From a bacterium (GTDB lineage Bacteria; Myxococcota_A; Bradymonadia; Bradymonadales; Bradymonadaceae), in contig JAUIBR010000001.1 of the NCBI GenBank assembly GCA_030427705.1, positions 280,307 to 344,306 on the forward strand: DNA of 64,000 nucleotides, read 5' to 3'. Positions 62,729-64,000 of this stretch are shown here, piece by piece. Positions within the stretch are counted from its first letter, which is position 1; each line of letters begins with the position of its first letter. Below the pieces are notes generated by a model. It did no database searches and was not told where the DNA came from. It was given only the letters and a program-made list of their open reading frames with translations. Both the position numbers and the translations under genes were made by a program.

Positions 62729-63670
62729 TTACGCGATCCGCTGCTCGATCCATTCGATAACCTGGCCGGATGCATCAAATCCGTTCAATCGACCAAGCTC
62801 CTGAATACCCGTGGGGCTGGTGACGTTGACCTCGGTCAGATAATCACCAATCACGTCTAGGCCGACGAACCAAAGGCCGTCTGCTTTCAACCGCTCCCCG
62901 ACCATCTCGCAGATTTCCAAGTCGCGAGGCGTCAGGTCGGACTTCACAACAGAACCGCCGACGTGGATGTTCCCACGATGATCGGTTTCCTGCGGCACAC
63001 GCAGGATTCCGCCAAGCGGCTTGCCGTCCAGCATGATGATGCGTTTGTCGCCGGTTCGAGCCGATGGCAAGTACTGCTGACACATCAGGTACTCGGTCTC
63101 GTGATGCATCATGACTTCAAGGATCGCGTTCGCATTGCGGTCCTCCAAGCTAAGCAACATCACACCTTCACCACCATGACCGTCGAGCGGCTTGATGATG
63201 CAGCTGCCGCCGTGTTCCTCGGCGAAGGCCCGAACCTCTGCAGCAGATTTGGTCACCAACGTATCTGGAATCGCGCCTACGAAATGCAGCGCATAGAGCT
63301 TTTCGTTGGCTGCACGCAGCCCATTGGGTTTGTTCATGACCAACGTACCGCGCTCCTCGGCCAGCTCTAGCAGATGGCAGGCATGCAGGTACGGAATGTC
63401 GAATGGCGGGTCTTTGCGCATGAACACGCAATCAAACGCATCGAGCGGCGTATGCTCGCGCTCGCCCAGCGTGTAGTGGTCACCCTGGATGCGGCGCACG
63501 TCACAGGTCTGAGCAAATGTGAATGCCCGATCACCGCGTGCACTCATGTCGTTCATATCGATGAAGTACACTTGATGGCCGCGCTCTTTCGCCGCGTACA
63601 TCATGGCGAACGTGGTATCTGCATCGATATTCACGCCTGCGATCGGGTCCATCACAAATGCAATTTTCAT
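62729..63670 (-). CDS. gshB: glutathione synthetase
   Basis: 313-residue ATP-grasp ligase, prokaryotic GshB type, which joins gamma-glutamylcysteine and glycine. Begins IAFVMDPIAGVNIDADTTF, has the large ATP-grasp loop CIIKPLDGHGGEGV (about 156-169) and the acidic Mg2+ site VTSPTGIQEL near the C-terminus. The ATG at 63670 overlaps the TGA of the upstream DUF4340 gene (ATGA), so they are co-translated. No gshA is seen in the window. Confidence 0.94.
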   Translation of the reverse strand: MKIAFVMDPIAGVNIDADTTFAMMYAAKERGHQVYFIDMNDMSARGDRAFTFAQTCDVRRIQGDHYTLGEREHTPLDAFDCVFMRKDPPFDIPYLHACHLLELAEERGTLVMNKPNGLRAANEKLYALHFVGAIPDTLVTKSAAEVRAFAEEHGGSCIIKPLDGHGGEGVMLLSLEDRNANAILEVMMHHETEYLMCQQYLPSARTGDKRIIMLDGKPLGGILRVPQETDHRGNIHVGGSVVKSDLTPRDLEICEMVGERLKADGLWFVGLDVIGDYLTEVNVTSPTGIQELGRLNGFDASGQVIEWIEQRIA

Positions 63671-64000
63671 TTTGCCTGTTCCATCAAATCTTCAGCCTTC
63701 GGGCTGAGCCGGTCGATCATAAACTTGCTGACGACGAAGGCGTCATCCTTGTCGCTCCACTTGGCGTAGACCTCTTTGCCGCCTTCGAGTTCATTGCCGA
63801 TAAGCAGCTTGTGGGTCTTGCCATCCGCCACGCCAGTCACAGTCATCGACGGGCGCCCCAATCCTGTGACGTCGGTAGACTCCTTCGTGTATCGGGAAAC
63901 CCGAAGCCCACCTAGCGTCGTTAGCAGCGCGTTCAGCTTGCCTTCATTCACCGCAGACTTGGACGGCTTTAATAGCTCCCAAGATTCACCATTTTTTTGA
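63667..64000 (-). CDS. DUF4340 domain protein (5' end outside window)
   Basis: The frame is open to the right edge of the window, so this is the C-terminal about 110 residues of a longer protein. It reads as DUF4340: WELLKPSKSA, then LNALLTTLGGLRVSRYT and LGRPSMTVTGVAD. Such proteins are associated with ABC-2 and gliding-type systems in Myxococcota. Stop overlaps the start of gshB. Confidence 0.75.
   Translation of the reverse strand, partial: QKNGESWELLKPSKSAVNEGKLNALLTTLGGLRVSRYTKESTDVTGLGRPSMTVTGVADGKTHKLLIGNELEGGKEVYAKWSDKDDAFVVSKFMIDRLSPKAEDLMEQAK

Overview
The window looks like chromosome of a Bradymonadales-like member of the Myxococcota / former Deltaproteobacteria. This is an inference from gene content: many secreted lipoproteins whose mature N-terminus is a long Asn-rich linker (NNVNN/NNSNN type), Cys-rich and pre-peptidase-like surface modules, a eukaryote-like Ser/Thr kinase, a VWA lipoprotein, an alpha-2-macroglobulin/PBP1C pair, and moderately high GC. 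Coding density is high, with many ATGA, GTGA, TTGA and TAATG stop/start overlaps, so most genes sit in small co-translated groups. No 16S gene is present, so the taxonomy is not proven.

Layout. 0-0.7 kb: end of a YeeE/YedE sulfur-transport pair. 0.8-4.9 kb: an alpha/beta hydrolase, an intact IS481-type element (about 1.3 kb), then a 4-oxalocrotonate decarboxylase / 4-hydroxy-2-oxovalerate aldolase pair on the minus strand. 5-11.8 kb: a potassium-channel-like protein, a lipoprotein hydrolase coupled to ttcA, a Tat lipoprotein, a diadenosine tetraphosphatase, a SMUG1-type uracil glycosylase and a TIMP-like secreted protein. 12-17.3 kb: a VWA lipoprotein, then a minus-strand run NYN protein - Asn-rich lipoprotein - LivH - LivM. 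17.5-31.8 kb: Asn-rich lipoproteins, a SAF-cupin lipoprotein, isoaspartyl peptidase, phosphofructokinase next to a Ser/Thr kinase, a fatty-acid desaturase, cystathionine beta-synthase and a SecD-head-like exported protein.

31.8-37.6 kb: a calcineurin-type phosphoesterase coupled to a zincin lipoprotein, then a probable metal-homeostasis cluster: a His/Cys-repeat exported protein, a Fur-family (probably zinc) regulator, an array of four 13-bp palindromic boxes, a COG0523 GTPase and a NifU-like protein. 37.7-51.7 kb: a giant Cys-rich lipoprotein divergent from alpha-2-macroglobulin and PBP1C, a predicted periplasmic guard and cell-wall repair pair. 52.6-56.5 kb: a tightly coupled nucleoside salvage operon (CNT transporter with an unusual Asn-rich periplasmic extension, an unknown membrane protein, purine nucleoside phosphorylase, cytidine deaminase). 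56.5-59.9 kb: M28 peptidase, a small membrane protein, a TSP3-zincin lipoprotein and a secreted endonuclease I. 59.9-62.5 kb: a sparse accessory patch with a GIY-YIG-like protein, a gene remnant and a HicA/HicB toxin-antitoxin pair, ending at tRNA-Val(CAC). 62.7-64 kb: glutathione synthetase coupled to the end of a DUF4340 protein.

The strongest leads for something undescribed are the Fur-box array with its neighbours, the CNT operon with its unknown second gene, the SAF-cupin lipoprotein, the length-variable Asn-linker arrays, and the repeated GGACA boxes in front of the GIY-YIG gene.
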